DNA of 64,000 nucleotides from Dallia pectoralis. Lineage: Eukaryota > Chordata > Actinopteri > Esociformes > Umbridae. Of the stretch, positions 21,194-32,937 are shown in pieces (the stretch's first letter is position 1; each line of letters starts with the position of its first letter). The stretch spans positions 9,019,064-9,083,063 of the forward strand of contig CM055755.1 in NCBI GenBank assembly GCA_029465975.1, in the 5' to 3' direction. Under the pieces are notes generated by a model. It saw only the letters and a program-made list of their open reading frames with translations. It was not told the origin of the DNA and did not search any database. A program made the translations under genes and the position numbers.

Positions 21194-22345
21194 CATTTAT
21201 TTTTTAGACAACAAGTGGGATCAGCTTTGACTAGCCAACCAATTGTAAGTACTACATTTTAATATGTTTGCAAGTTGGTGGGGACGGAGTGTTATTTTGT
21301 GCGTGTGTTCTTTGGGTAATGTATGTGGAGATGGGAGAACTGTTTAAACGTGCACATAGTCAGAGATTATTTCCTTGTGGTGTGCGTAAAAGGATTTTGG
21401 AGCTAATATAGTTGAGTCACTTGCGTGTGACATAAACGTGCAGTGACTCAGGTTCATGCCAGCTGACCAAATCGATTGCATTGTTATAACGTTTCGTGAA
21501 GTTTCATTAATATTATTATATGCTGTATGTAAATATGTTGTATGTATTTCTGGAGTTGTAACAAAAGTAATTCCACCCTGGGATTACTAAAGTGTTTCTG
21601 CTTCTGATTAATAGCGCATATATTCATCTGAGCTGATGATGTCTGTGTTTCAGACCCTGGCTGTGTGCACTGAAGTCAGTGTATATGGCATCAAATAAGT
21701 GAATCTCAATGTATTTATTTTTAAGACGTATTTTAAATAGGCCTATAGGCTCATCATTTTTTTGTAAATAAAAAAATCACAGCACCCCCTGTTCAAAAAT
21801 TACTTCCAGCGGCCCTGATCACCGTTTTACAAAAAGATTAATAGTTTGGAGTGAAGCATACGTACAATTGGTAAGTGACACTGTTTTATGGAGTTATAGT
21901 ACGCAACATACGAAAGTTAATTGAGTTATAGGCTAATGCTACCGTTTCAGCTACCGGAGATTCAACCAGATAACAAAAAATATGTCTGGAATCGAGATCT
22001 CCGGCCATTTGGTTGGGTCATTGACCCAGTTTTTAAATAAATAAGGGCAATCATAACCAATTGCAGTTAATTTGGCAATGCACTGTTGACAGTCGGCAGG
22101 CGGCAATGACTCGCAACCATAGACTGTATAAAGACAGCTCGCAACACAAAATGTTTGTCATTCAAATCACACGATGTTCGCAGTATTCTCCCCCAGCTAG
22201 ACCACGCCCCAACTATGATTAGTTGCCAACTGTATGTATTAGTGATTTGCAGTAACAAAATGCCCGCTGGGAAATTGTTACTTAGTTGACAGGTGGGGTT
22301 TACCAACGGGAAAAGAGTAAACTGAAACATGACTGTGGCAATGTT
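21194..22345. other. Intergenic; no gene seen
   Basis: AT-rich sequence. It includes the 18-mer CCATAGACTGTATAAAGA at 22117, also present at 36240, which points to a dispersed repeat end. Confidence 0.5.
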
Positions 22346-23121
22346 TTATTCACTGAACATTTGATTGTTATTCGAATACTCTCCGTGAAACAATGTGCAG
22401 TCAAACTGAGCACTGAACGCTTCCAGAAGTTGTGGGATGGTTTCTTCAACAGAGACATCTCTTCCCAGTTCCTGACTGAGGGATGTGACACCTTTGCCTA
22501 TAATCCCACATGGTATGATGTTTTTAAACCATCCCAAATCTGTGTTGCAGTTCAGGGCCAAACCATGAGATGTTATGCATCTCCCACAATGGATTCCTGT
22601 GAAATGTAATATTTTAGGGACACAACTTTATAGCATTTTGTACTTGTTTTGCAATTGGTCATTGTTTACTACCTACCTACGGCACATATCTTGTTGTCCC
22701 TAACCCAGACTCCTGTGTCTGGGGAGGTGGATGCTTTTATCCCAAACTTTTTGCAAAGGTTGATGACAGTCTTCTCCAGTTCACACACGTACCATCGCAC
22801 ACTTTTCCTAAAGCAGACCAAGTTGAGAATCGGGTAGCAGACCAGCTGCCCTGGACCATGGAAAGTTATGAGTCCGCCACGGTTGGTACGAAAGAATTCA
22901 GCGCCAAGGGATTTCAGTCTCTGCTCCTCCTCGACTGAGTAGGGGGACTGTCGGATCCCAATGGTGTAGACTGGCGGGTGCTCGCACAGTAACAGAGCAT
23001 TTGGGAAATTATCTTTACAATCCAGATGTCTCCTGACATAGTGTTGCTGTACCATTAATGCACGCGAATAGGACATTCGACCCAGCCGGATCACTTCAAC
23101 AGCCACTTTTGAGTTATGCAT
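22346..23121 (-). CDS. lipt2: Lipoyl(octanoyl) transferase 2
   Basis: The mitochondrial enzyme moves octanoyl from acyl carrier protein to the lipoyl domain of the glycine cleavage H protein, the first step of lipoate synthesis. There are two exons: 23121-22677 (starts MHNSKVAVEVIRLGRMSY) and 22596-22346. They join in phase to give 231 residues, the same length as I recall for human LIPT2. Family motifs are seen: RGGLITFHGPGQLVCYP, TGVWVRDNKICAVG, then across the splice GIHCGRCITSHGLALN and FKNIIPCGIIGKGVTSLS, which includes the catalytic Cys and Lys region. The donor is G followed by GTAGGT; the acceptor is TTTCACAG. The stop codon lies inside an AATAAA (GAATAAAAC), a possible early poly(A) signal. 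It lies head to head with a beta-defensin 0.9 kb away. Confidence 0.95.
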
Positions 23122-24052
23122 ACCGTTTGACTGGGAAGTCCTTGCTCGTGTCTACACTGATAATGTCACACAATAAATCGTACAGCATGCATCTTAAGTT
23201 TCACAACTAATGCGGTCAGATACGCAGCAACTAGGTGACTTCATTCGGGTCCGCCCATGACTACGTACAGACAGGATCAGAGTGATCTATTATGTAACTT
23301 ACACGGGCAATAACAGTCGCTAGTCTATATGTTTTCTAATTGTCATAATTACTGCTATCAGTTAATGACTGCGCATTCGTTTCCTAGGAAACAATTTGAT
23401 CTACTGACCGGGTCATGGGTGACGCCATTTTGAACTCGTTCTTTTTTTCAGTGGTTGATCAACCAGCTGAGAGGTGAGTTATCGCCACCTGCTGGCCGCC
23501 GTTGTAAGCGATCACAATTATTTAACACTGCACACAGGTTTACGTTTAACCCCTCTGCTCAAACAACACAAAGGAGGATGTATTAATTGCATAAGTATAC
23601 AACAAGGACATGTTGATCTCATACTAAGTTAACACGGTCTTGCTCGCTTAAAATGTGCAACACTGTCCAACCTCGTTCAAAATGCAAGACCACAGAGAAC
23701 AAAGTCATGGTAAATATCTCAGATGTCCTTTAAGATAACATTAAAATAAACTGAAAACGATTTAAGTCGGCTGCAAGCTTAGTTTTCAAAAGTAGTAACT
23801 CTGGCATTAATCAGAGAAGAAGAGGAAGGACGGCACTGGGAGTAGGCTAACGAATTGAATCATGATATGATTAAGTCCTGGTCCCCATGATCCAAATCAC
23901 TTTTATTTGAAGCACAACCTCTGACTCATGATCATGGTCTCATTAAGTTAACTCCTTATTGACTGATTGTAACAAATAGACTAACCCGAGAGAGAACTGT
24001 TGTATTGCCAATTTTCCATCATTCACATGTACTGAAACATCAGCGTATCAAC
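23122..24052. promoter_or_regulatory. Shared upstream region between lipt2 and the beta-defensin
   Basis: These 931 bp separate two divergent start codons. No TATA box is clear on either side. I cannot name any binding site with confidence. Confidence 0.4.
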
Positions 24053-24663
24053 ATGAAATATCAATGCGCAATGCTGTTGATGATCCTTAGCTTCTTTGCT
24101 TTCGCATGTAAGTATCAAAACATAGAATTGCTAAATATAGCTTTAAAGTGAAGGAATTATATATTGCAATATATTTACCACATGTCAGTATTTGCATGCA
24201 TGGCTTTAAACTGTTACGCAATTAAAGAATCAGCTACTTTTCTACTGTATATGTCACTATTAACATCTAAGAAACTATTAACATGGATAAACGCACTACA
24301 GAAATAGGATAAAAACACTCATGCTTTTTAAATATCAGGTGACATAAACGAGGCAGCTGCATTTCCAGTTCCATGGGGATGCACAAACTACAGTGGGGTC
24401 TGTCGTGCTTCCTGCCTGAAAACAGAACTACCATTTGGACCATTAGGATGTGCTAAAGGATTTGCGTATGTTAATTAATTAAGTATTTCTATATGCAATT
24501 AATTTCACATTTAAGAAATACACTGTTTTACGAGCTATGGCTATATTGTGCAGTTTTCACAGCTTTTGAATGTGTTTTTCTAAATGGATGCCAGTAAATT
24601 GTTATATAAACCGTTTTTCCACTATCTCTTCATCTTAGATGCTGTGTGGCCCACATCAAATAA
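24053..24663 (+). CDS. Beta-defensin-like antimicrobial peptide (type with GPLGCAKGFACC)
   Basis: Three small exons, 24053-24107, 24339-24465 and 24639-24663, give 67 residues. Exon 1 encodes a signal peptide (MKYQCAMLLMILSFFAFA). The mature region, beginning about AFPVPWGC, has six cysteines spaced C-x6-C-x3-C-x11-C-x5-CC and ends CCVAHIK. Teleost beta-defensin 1-type peptides share the GPLGC-KGF-CCV core and this three-exon layout with the CC pair in the last exon. Such peptides are secreted and disrupt microbial membranes. The splice sites are GTAAGT, GTATGT and CAG/TAG acceptors. The stop codon overlaps an AATAAA; a second AATAAA is at 24803. No open reading frame reveals this gene because its exons are so short. 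Confidence 0.9.
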
Positions 24664-25490
24664 AACAACAAAAACATGTTTTCCTGTTTTATGCTTGCGA
24701 AGTCATTGTTACTAGAATTTTGCAGCAACACCAACTTCTCTGACATTATTATCAAATGTAGTCTACAGTGCTTTCAGTGTTTAGACATTTTAAAACGGCT
24801 GCAATAAAATTATGGAAATAATTACATTGGGTTACTTTGAATTTGTACTGGTCATGTGGTTGGATGCAAGATCATTTAAAAGAAGTCTGAACTGTAGGCA
24901 ACAATCCAATATATGCATAGTTCTAATTTAAATGTATGTGTTTGATTTTGAGGTTGAGATCCATTTAGCATCCACAAGCATTAAGTGATTTACCACATAG
25001 TTGGCAAATTTGTTTTCCCTATATGAAAAAAAAAATTCTACACATGCCTTATTATACCAGTATGATTTAGTAGACCTACGTGTGCGTCAGCTCAGTCAAG
25101 TTCAGAAGGCACAATAAATCTAAGATTGTTATAATACATACAGGCCTAACTGTGGGGCGCAGGGAATATTATCTTGTTTTGCCATACAGTCTGTGGTTTT
25201 GCCCCAGGCCAGTGGCTCCATCACTGGAGCTGCACAACTCCAGTGGTGGAGGCCCGAAACATTTTTGTGTGACTATCTAGTAAATCACATTACACCTGTT
25301 TTGAGAGAGTGAAAATCAGAAAGTAAAAGTTATTTAGTAACTGGAACACGTCATGGTTCTATAGTCTATTCTCCGCACTAACCCAGTAGGCTAAATCAAA
25401 CGCACCCCATTTGTATTGCTCTACTGCTGCTGCTGCTGCATTTACAGGGCGGGGCTTGTGTTTTCAAAAGCTTCAGAGAGACCAATCAAA
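24664..25490. other. Intergenic between the beta-defensin and rnf169
   Basis: This holds the defensin's likely poly(A) signal (24803) and the region before rnf169. There is a CTGCTGCTGCTGCTGC run at about 25421-25438. No further gene is seen. Confidence 0.5.
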
Positions 25491-28400
25491 ATGGCGGCCA
25501 CAGGCTCGGCCAGATCCATCCGGGGATTGGGGCAAAAATGCAAAGCCAGGCCCGCCGCCGATATGCTGCAACCTCGGACACCGTCACGGCCGCTGACCCT
25601 GGACGAGGCCAGATGTCCGGTCTGCTCGGAGATTTTACTGGAGCCCGTGACGATGCCGTGTAACCATTCCGTGTGTCTGCCCTGTTTCCAGCGGACAGTG
25701 GAATGGACCAGTCTGTGTTGTCCCCTGTGCCGGCTGCGGGTCTCCAGCTGGGCCCGTAAACAGTCCCGGGAGAACAGCCTGGTAAACACCGAACTCGGAG
25801 AAATGGTCCGGAAGAGTTATCCGGACCGATGTCAGACGAGCATGGAGCAGAGAGACAGTGAGACCAGTGCACCAGGTATGCAACATTGTGATTATAAAAA
25901 ATAAGTTTTGGGGTTTGGTAGCTCGTAAGGATTTTGTTCCCGTCTGCCATATGTGTTTTCTAGTCAATGCCTGCCATTATAACCACGAACACAAAACCGT
26001 GTAATGATTTTTTCTCTATTTTAACCGTGACCAACATAATTACCTGGCGGCTCATTCCGTGTTGTCACGGTCGACAGCCCGGTAGTTTCTTACTAGAGCA
26101 TAACGCCAGCAACATAATGACAAGTAAAGTGGGTTGCATCATTAGCGATTCAAACGCTTCTCTGTTTCATTGTATCCAATGATATTCAATTTGGAGATAT
26201 TTGTCCTTAATTGGGGCTTTGATGCGCCAAGCCAATGCCAATCAGGCCATTATACAGTACCAAAGAAGAGTACCAGTTTGATTAACTTGTCTGGGTATGG
26301 ATACATCTGAGTATGACTTGTCCAGACTTGTGTGGAACTTTTTGTGTGGGTGGAGCTTCTGTTTTGACAACGGCTATGAAGCTTGGGTGTTATTCAATGT
26401 AATAATGTAATTTACTTTTACAAAGTATTTTAAATATTTGGAGTATATATCATTTTTGAGACAAATCATAATACTGAAGATTCACATTTCTCAGAGCTTT
26501 TCCGGGCGCCTGCTCAGAGATCTAAACCTGGAGAGAGCCTTCCAGAGAATGTCACTCAAAAAGTGAAGGTATTTAGATTTTTTTTAACACTGATTGATTT
26601 TTATTTAAATTCATTTGTACCAATAGTGGTTTTGTTTATGCATTTATTTAAGTAATCATATCATGTTTTACTATATATAAATGTCTTTGAATTTACACAA
26701 ACCATAATCATTTTCTAAGAGACTGCTTTTAATGCTTCACATTTTACACAGATACAATTGTTATTTCATAAAATCACACTCTTTTCTGTAACTTCTCACA
26801 AAACAATTACACATCTGCTCTGAACTAAAGATTTCTGGGCAATTGTAGTTGATGAGGTGCAGTTGAGCCAAAAAGAGTCAGTGAAAATTGTCATGCATGT
26901 ACGAATATGTGCTCCGTGTCCTCAAAACCACTCACTCTTAAACTGGGAAGTTCATGGCTAACTGATGTGATGGTGACTACTCATGAATATACATATTTAA
27001 ATTACATATTACACGTCAAAGCATCAAAAGTCTGTTATTCACAAAGGTCTCAGACTACATCTTCATGATCAAAGACACTTTGGAGTCAGCTATGACAATT
27101 TGACAAACATTGACATTTGAGTTAATGGTTGTTATTAACAAACTTTCCAAATTACTTATTTCACATTGGTGCTTGGTTAATTTACGTTAAAGTTCCTCAT
27201 TGCTATTTTCAGAAAGAAATGCTCACTGGCTATTTTCCCAGAAAGCACCAAAAATGAGAGGACTATGTGTTTTATAAATCGATTACAAAAAATGACAATG
27301 TATGATATTGTCAACTTTATCTTTGGACAAATTCCAGGGTTGTAGCAGGGGCATTGATTTTAAACAACCAAAGGTCTTGTGAATGATTGATTCCATCTGT
27401 CATTATCACTAGCATATGCTATCTGTTTATCAGGTGCCACTGAATGAAGAGAAAGATTTTCCTACTCTCCTTTTATTTTAGAAGAATGTGCTTCCATCAA
27501 CACTCTCTTTAAATGAGCAGTTAATAATTAATTATAAATACACAGCTATAAATAACATGCACAAGTAGAAACAGTTGAGCACAATTAATCAGAAATTCAT
27601 ATTTTTTTTTCATAAAAGTAATTGACCTCAGACTTTTCTTATTTTTTCCTTTGTAAAGCACATTGAATTGCTTTTATGTATGGATTGTTCTATATAAATA
27701 AACTTGCTTGCACTGGATAAGTGCCTCTAATACATGGCAAACATTATAATGATGCTGAGATTTACAGCTCTCTTTTCCAGTTCTATGGGTTGCTGTCAGA
27801 CTCTGAGAATGAAGAACCCATTGGAAAGAGAACCAGAAATGTGTCTGCATTTGTTAGAAAAACGAAGACCTCGACTGCCTTCCACAGAGAGTACTGAAAT
27901 ACCCTTAATTCTATTCACACAGTTTGTATTATTTTTTTACGTTGAGGGGTGCTTGTTTGGTTAATAATAGTATCACATAACAGTAATACAAATTTCTGTT
28001 ACTAAAATATTTCTACCGTATTGACTATTTGCATGTTTTCTAAGGCATTATTGCTATTGGAATTTATTATAAATGTAAGGTTTTTGCACATTGAATTAGT
28101 TTACTTACTTCGGTCCATTTTTCCACAGTGATATACAGACCAATGTGGTGCAGAGAAGCCAGAGCTGTACTGATACAGATGAGAGCGGACAAAGAATGAG
28201 GGTCTCTACTCGTCTTCATGGACTAGACAAGGTATGATGTTGTACTTTAAATCAAGGAATTCAAACTGGTCGGCTGTATAAAGCTGATCTAGTTCTTTAA
28301 AAAAATAATGTGAACGTTCATGTTTGTTCGTTTGTGTCTACAGGCCAGTATTCCTCACAGCTACAGCGCTGGAATCCTTCTGTCCTCGGAGAACAGCCGA

Positions 28401-29552
28401 TCTCTCTCGGCACCCGTCATTATCCAAGACAAGAGGCATAGTTGGCGAGGTGTCGCCATGGCGGCGGCGTCATCGACGACACCTTTTCTGATCCCACTGT
28501 CTAAACAGGAGAGGTCCATTAGCCCTGAGAGCAATGACAGTATCTCTGAGGAGCTGAATCACTTTAAGCCAATAGTGTGCTCCCCGTGTACCCCGCCTAA
28601 GAAACTGCCTGATGGACGGGTATTGGAACCCCCCATCGTGAAGTCCACTCCCCGGAACCTGATCCGCTGTCTGCAAAGACAGACCAACTATGAAGCCAGT
28701 CCGACGATCCTCCAGAAATGGAAACAGATCGAGGTGGACCGGCAGGTGGAGCGGCAAGTCACCTCAAAGGGTACCCTGACCAGCCCAATGAATGAGGATC
28801 CTCTCCTCAAACCAAGCCTGACAAATGAGGAAGTCAGGCCATTTAGCTGTGCCCCAGAATCAAATAAAGGAAATGAACATTTGGGTACATATACCAAGAC
28901 TGATTCCTCTAGGCTAGAGAATGAAAAGACAATTATGCATAATAAACGGAGACTGATATTTGACCCGGCCAGTGCTGAGGTATCTCTACTGCCAAAACGA
29001 TCAGCTGACTTCCATACTCCATCTTTGCCTTTTACTAGTGAGGTTACAGGATGTGGGGTTTCTTCTGAATCCAAAGTTGTACCTCAAACCTGTTGTGGAC
29101 TATTGTCATTGCATCACAATCAGACCATCTCACACATTAAAAAAGGCAATGGTAAGTGTTGCAAACTAATGTCGAAGGACACCTGGCGTGAAAGAAACGA
29201 GTTGGACAATAGAAACTGTTCCCAGAACCAACCTACCTCAAAGAGAGGCAAGAAGAGGAGCCAAAAGACCAAACACCTGGAAGAGGCAGAGACGACACTC
29301 AAGAGGCCTAGATCACTGACTGTAGGAGGTATCAATATAGAATTTGCACAGACTGACCTGTACAGTCAAGAGAGAGAGGACCGAAAACTAGCGTTGAAAC
29401 TTCATAGACAGTTTGCCATGGAACAGAAAATGGCAGACAAACAAAAGGCGAGTCCTGACAAGTATTTTCTCCGGTCCAACGTAATCGAATGCAATCCACG
29501 GAGATCGGGAAGAATTTCCCAAAAAAACAAACAATTTAAATGCAATTACTGA
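25491..29552 (+). CDS. rnf169: E3 ubiquitin ligase RNF169
   Basis: Five exons (25491-25875, 26495-26568, 27781-27890, 28129-28231, 28344-29552) join in phase to 626 residues, somewhat shorter than I recall for human. A C3HC4 RING finger lies at residues 42-80 (CPVC, CNHSVC, CFQ, CCPLC). Exon 3 has LLSDSENEEP. Exon 5 has the family block RSISPESNDSISEELNHFKP and CSPCTPPKKLPDGRVL. The C-terminus has a MIU-type ubiquitin-binding helix (REDRKLALKLHRQF) and a downstream DKYFLRS element like the RNF169 LR motif. The protein binds ubiquitylated H2A at DNA breaks in the nucleus and limits 53BP1/RNF168 signalling. The start is MAATGSARSIRG, in a GGCGGCC context; an in-frame ATG 75 bp upstream is unlikely. 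A Tc1-like remnant follows the stop and offers the first AATAAA (29812). Confidence 0.95.
27650..27716 (+). repeat. Tail of a dispersed fish repeat in rnf169 intron 2
   Basis: TTTGTAAAGCACATTGAATT followed by CTATATAAATAAACTTGCTTG resembles the common teleost repeat tail of the type GTAAAGC...TATATAAATAAA. Only the tail is visible. Confidence 0.4.
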
Positions 29553-29761
29553 ATTGATATGATTGTTCATTTTAAATCAGTCAGTCTTGCAAACAATAAC
29601 TTCATTGCTTTATAGTCAGTGCATTTAAGAAGTAAGCCCTAAAACTGTCTATGTTCATTTTGTGCTGTTCCTATTAGATTTTTTTCCCAGCATAATTTTG
29701 CTGATATGTTGGATACTAAAATGTGTGTATTTGTTTCCAATTACTCATACATTTTGCTATA
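29553..29761. other. rnf169 3' untranslated region, start
   Basis: No AATAAA is present before the Tc1-like remnant. Confidence 0.5.
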
Positions 29762-30412
29762 ATACACTACACGGATGAGGCAAAATAATATGTCCACTCA
29801 CAGGTGAAGTGAATAAACTTGATCACCTGCTGACAAGCGGGCATATCAAAGTCGAGGTAGATTACATGGTAAGAAAACGATCAGTTCTCGTAGTCAATGT
29901 GCTAGAGTAAAGACCTGAGGGACTTTGCCAAGGGCCAAATTGTTATATCGCCAGACGACTGGGTCAGAGCATCTCTGAAACAGCAAGGGTATCCCAACTT
30001 TCATTGATGTAACGAAGGCTATCCCTGCTATCCTGTCTGGTCTGCACCAACCAAAGGATCTCTACTGTGACCCAGGTGTTGTGGGAGGAATGTGTCACTA
30101 CACACAGTGCATCGCACCTTGTTGTGTATGAGGCTGTGTAGCCGCAGACCAGTCAGAGTGCCCATGATGACCCCTGTTTGATGAACATAATGTAAAATGT
30201 ATGTGTTGCTCTGGCTTACAAATTCCCCAGCTCCCAATGTGATTAAACATCTGTGGGATGTGCTGGACCAACAAGTTCAATCCACGGTGGCTACACATTG
30301 CTGCGAATGTCTTGGTGCCAGATACCATAGGACACATTCAGGGGTTTTGTCGAGTATGCCACGTTTGGTGACACGCAACGGGCGGTCTTAATGTTTTGTC
30401 TCATCAGTGTAA
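29762..30412 (+). mobile_element. Degenerate Tc1-like transposon remnant
   Basis: The ends are ACACTACACGGATGAGGCAA and the inverted TTTTGTCTCATCAGTGTAA. Inside are stretches recognisable from Tc1-family transposase genes, e.g. AGACGACTGGGTCAGAGCAT, GAGGAATGTGTCACTACACA and AACATCTGTGGGATGTGCTG (the HLWDVLDQQV region). Large internal deletions and stops make it inactive. Confidence 0.8.
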
Positions 30413-31965
30413 ATCAATCGTCTGTGTGTTTGGATAACCTTGCTAAAAAGCACTACATTTTGTTTCGAGTTGAGGTTGTGTTGAGATTCTTACGGCACTG
30501 TGTGGATTCACCTGAACATCTAGTCCCAACCCAATGACCACGTAAAAAACTCACTGATGCCAGTGGCAATGTCCATGCTAGAACATGTCTAGTCGTCTAA
30601 CCATCTTGTTGCCAAATATATTCATAGACTATGGATTGATCAACACAAGATTACTTCATCCTCACAGTCATGGTATTCAAATTACGAAGAAAAAATATGT
30701 ATTGTCATTTCCAGGCAGTTAACAGGCTTAAGGACACGGTAACATTTAACGCTCAGGTACATCCACAAAGGGTTCACCATCACCCAGCAAGCTGGTGTGG
30801 TGTCTGAACAGTTAAATGCTCTATTTTTAGGCAATGCAGACAACGATGGCCTTGTTATTAGCTGTCTGACGTTACAGTTCACATTGTGTTGCCTGCCCTA
30901 AAGATGCATGCTCGCCACACAACATTATAACACGGTAGCAACGACCAAGCTTCATGGCAAGCGTTTTGGTGCCTTCATAATTACAGTGTGTTATTCATGG
31001 GTTGACTACTATAGCATTAAACGATAATGGTATTATTCAATATTGCTATTGGATATTAAGCACGTTTTTTTTCTCTTGCTACTATATTGTTCATTAAGCT
31101 TATTCTAAGGGCTATTATATTTTCATTAAGACATTTCTTATTCTGTAAGATTCTTGTTTTTCTATGCCAAAATACAATCTAAGGTGTATATTTGTTTTTT
31201 TAAACCTTTTTTAGATACTGCAATGTTAATACGCACATTACAAGCACCTTGTGTTTGTACACATAGTATACAGTAATAAATCCTGTATTCCATATTTTCT
31301 TATGAAGGAAAGGGTATGATCAGTTTTGAGGGAATAAATGAGTGATAAATTGCTAATTTCTAAATACAACTGTTTTAGCCTACACAATTTATTGACAGCA
31401 CTATTCTTTGACGGAAACACAGTCATGTTTCCAGATTTGGGAATGGTCAAACATAACACATTCAAACACAATGTTCATGACTTTTACTTGTCATATATGT
31501 CCTTGCCTTGTCTTAATTTTCACTCAATTGTATAGCTGTTGCATGTTTCTTGTACTTTTTATAGTATTAGGAATCCGGGAAATAATCCTGTACAAAGGAT
31601 TGGTAAAGCATTGCCACTGATGATAGAAAATTTATGAAAATGTCTATAGAATAAATTATATAAATGCTAAGCAAAGTGTATAACTGGTTAAAAACATTTA
31701 AATTATATTGTATATGTGAGACGTTAGGCTAAACACAACAGTGTAGAAAATCCTGGAGTTTACGGTTAAAAAAATCCTGAACATTGATTTTATCTTAAAT
31801 GGATCAAACGTAATAGATATTTGGTCATGCAGCTGATTCAAATTTCAAAGAATTCGAAGTTAGGGTATGTTGTCAGGAGAAAGTTGGTGCCTCTATCATT
31901 TATGGTTCACGCGTTAAAAATTCTAAAGGCATTCTATACAGGAGAAAATAAACATCTCGTTTGTG
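30413..31965. other. Intergenic between rnf169 and spcs2; no gene seen
   Basis: AT-rich sequence with short unrelated frames. In humans XRRA1 lies between RNF169 and SPCS2; I see none of its leucine-rich repeats here. Confidence 0.5.
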
Positions 31966-32660
31966 GCAGAATGCACTCACCGGCCACTTCCTTAGGAACG
32001 CCTTTTCAACTGCTTGGCAATGCAAATATCTTATCAGCCAATCACGTGGCAGCTACCCAATGCATTTAGGCATGTAGACATGGTCCTGATGATCTGCTGA
32101 AGGTCAAACCAATCAGAATCGGGGAGGAAGGAAATTTGTGTGACTTTGACTGTTGCTGGGTTGTTGGTGCCAGGCGGGCTGTTTGAATATTTCAGAAATT
32201 GCAGACGTACTCAGATTGTGCCGCACAACCATCTCTAGGGTTTAGAGAGTTGTCAGAAAAAGATAAAATATCCAGTGAGCGGCAGTTCTTTGGGTAAAAA
32301 TGTCTTGATGGTAGAGGTCAGAGTAGAATGGCCAGACTCCTGTAAGCTAAGCACAGTAAACTGGGGCTACAATTTATACATACATTTGAAACTTGGATAA
32401 ATGTTGCCTGGTCTTATGAGTATTGATTTGTGCTGTTATGTTCAGATGGTGTGCTCATTGGAAGGAAACAACATGAAAGCATAGATGTATCCTGCATTGG
32501 CTAAATGGTTCCAGCTGGTGGAGGTGGTGTAATGGTGGGGGGTGCATGCTTTGGGCCCCATAGTAGCTATTGTGCATCATTTAAAACCCACAGCTGACAT
32601 GGTTATTGTTCCCGATCATGTTGATTTTTTTATGACCACGGAGTACTCATCGATAAAGCG
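31966..32660 (+). mobile_element. Degenerate second Tc1-like transposon remnant
   Basis: It starts ATGCACTCACCGGCCACTTC, close to the common fish Tc1-like terminus (CACCGGCCACTTTATTAGG). It then has recognisable coding scraps: CAATGCATTTAGGCATGTAGA, CACAACCATCTCTAGGGTTT and AATATCCAGTGAGCGGCAGT. The right half is deleted, and no right terminal repeat is found. Confidence 0.85.
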
Positions 32661-32937
32661 CAAATCTCTGACCATAAAATAAGTTATATCCTCACAGTAG
32701 TTTCATGACCCCTGTCAAAAGTAGAAAATACTTATACCGACCCCACACAATTTTCTAAATGACTTCGATGCGTTCAAGTACTAAATTCTCATATCTGAAA
32801 GATCGAAATGGAACGTAGTGACGTATTCACGTGTGTTCGACGTGTTTACGTAGCCACCGTTGAACCCGACGTCACTGATGACGTTAGCCAATCATTTCGT
32901 CCCAGGTCACACACGGGCGAATGTACAGGCAAGAAAG

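Noticed and set aside
25416..25490. Upstream ATG in frame with rnf169 (MLYCCCCC...)
   Set aside because: The added peptide is a CTG-repeat translation without family similarity; MAATGSARS at 25491 has a better context and fits known N-termini.
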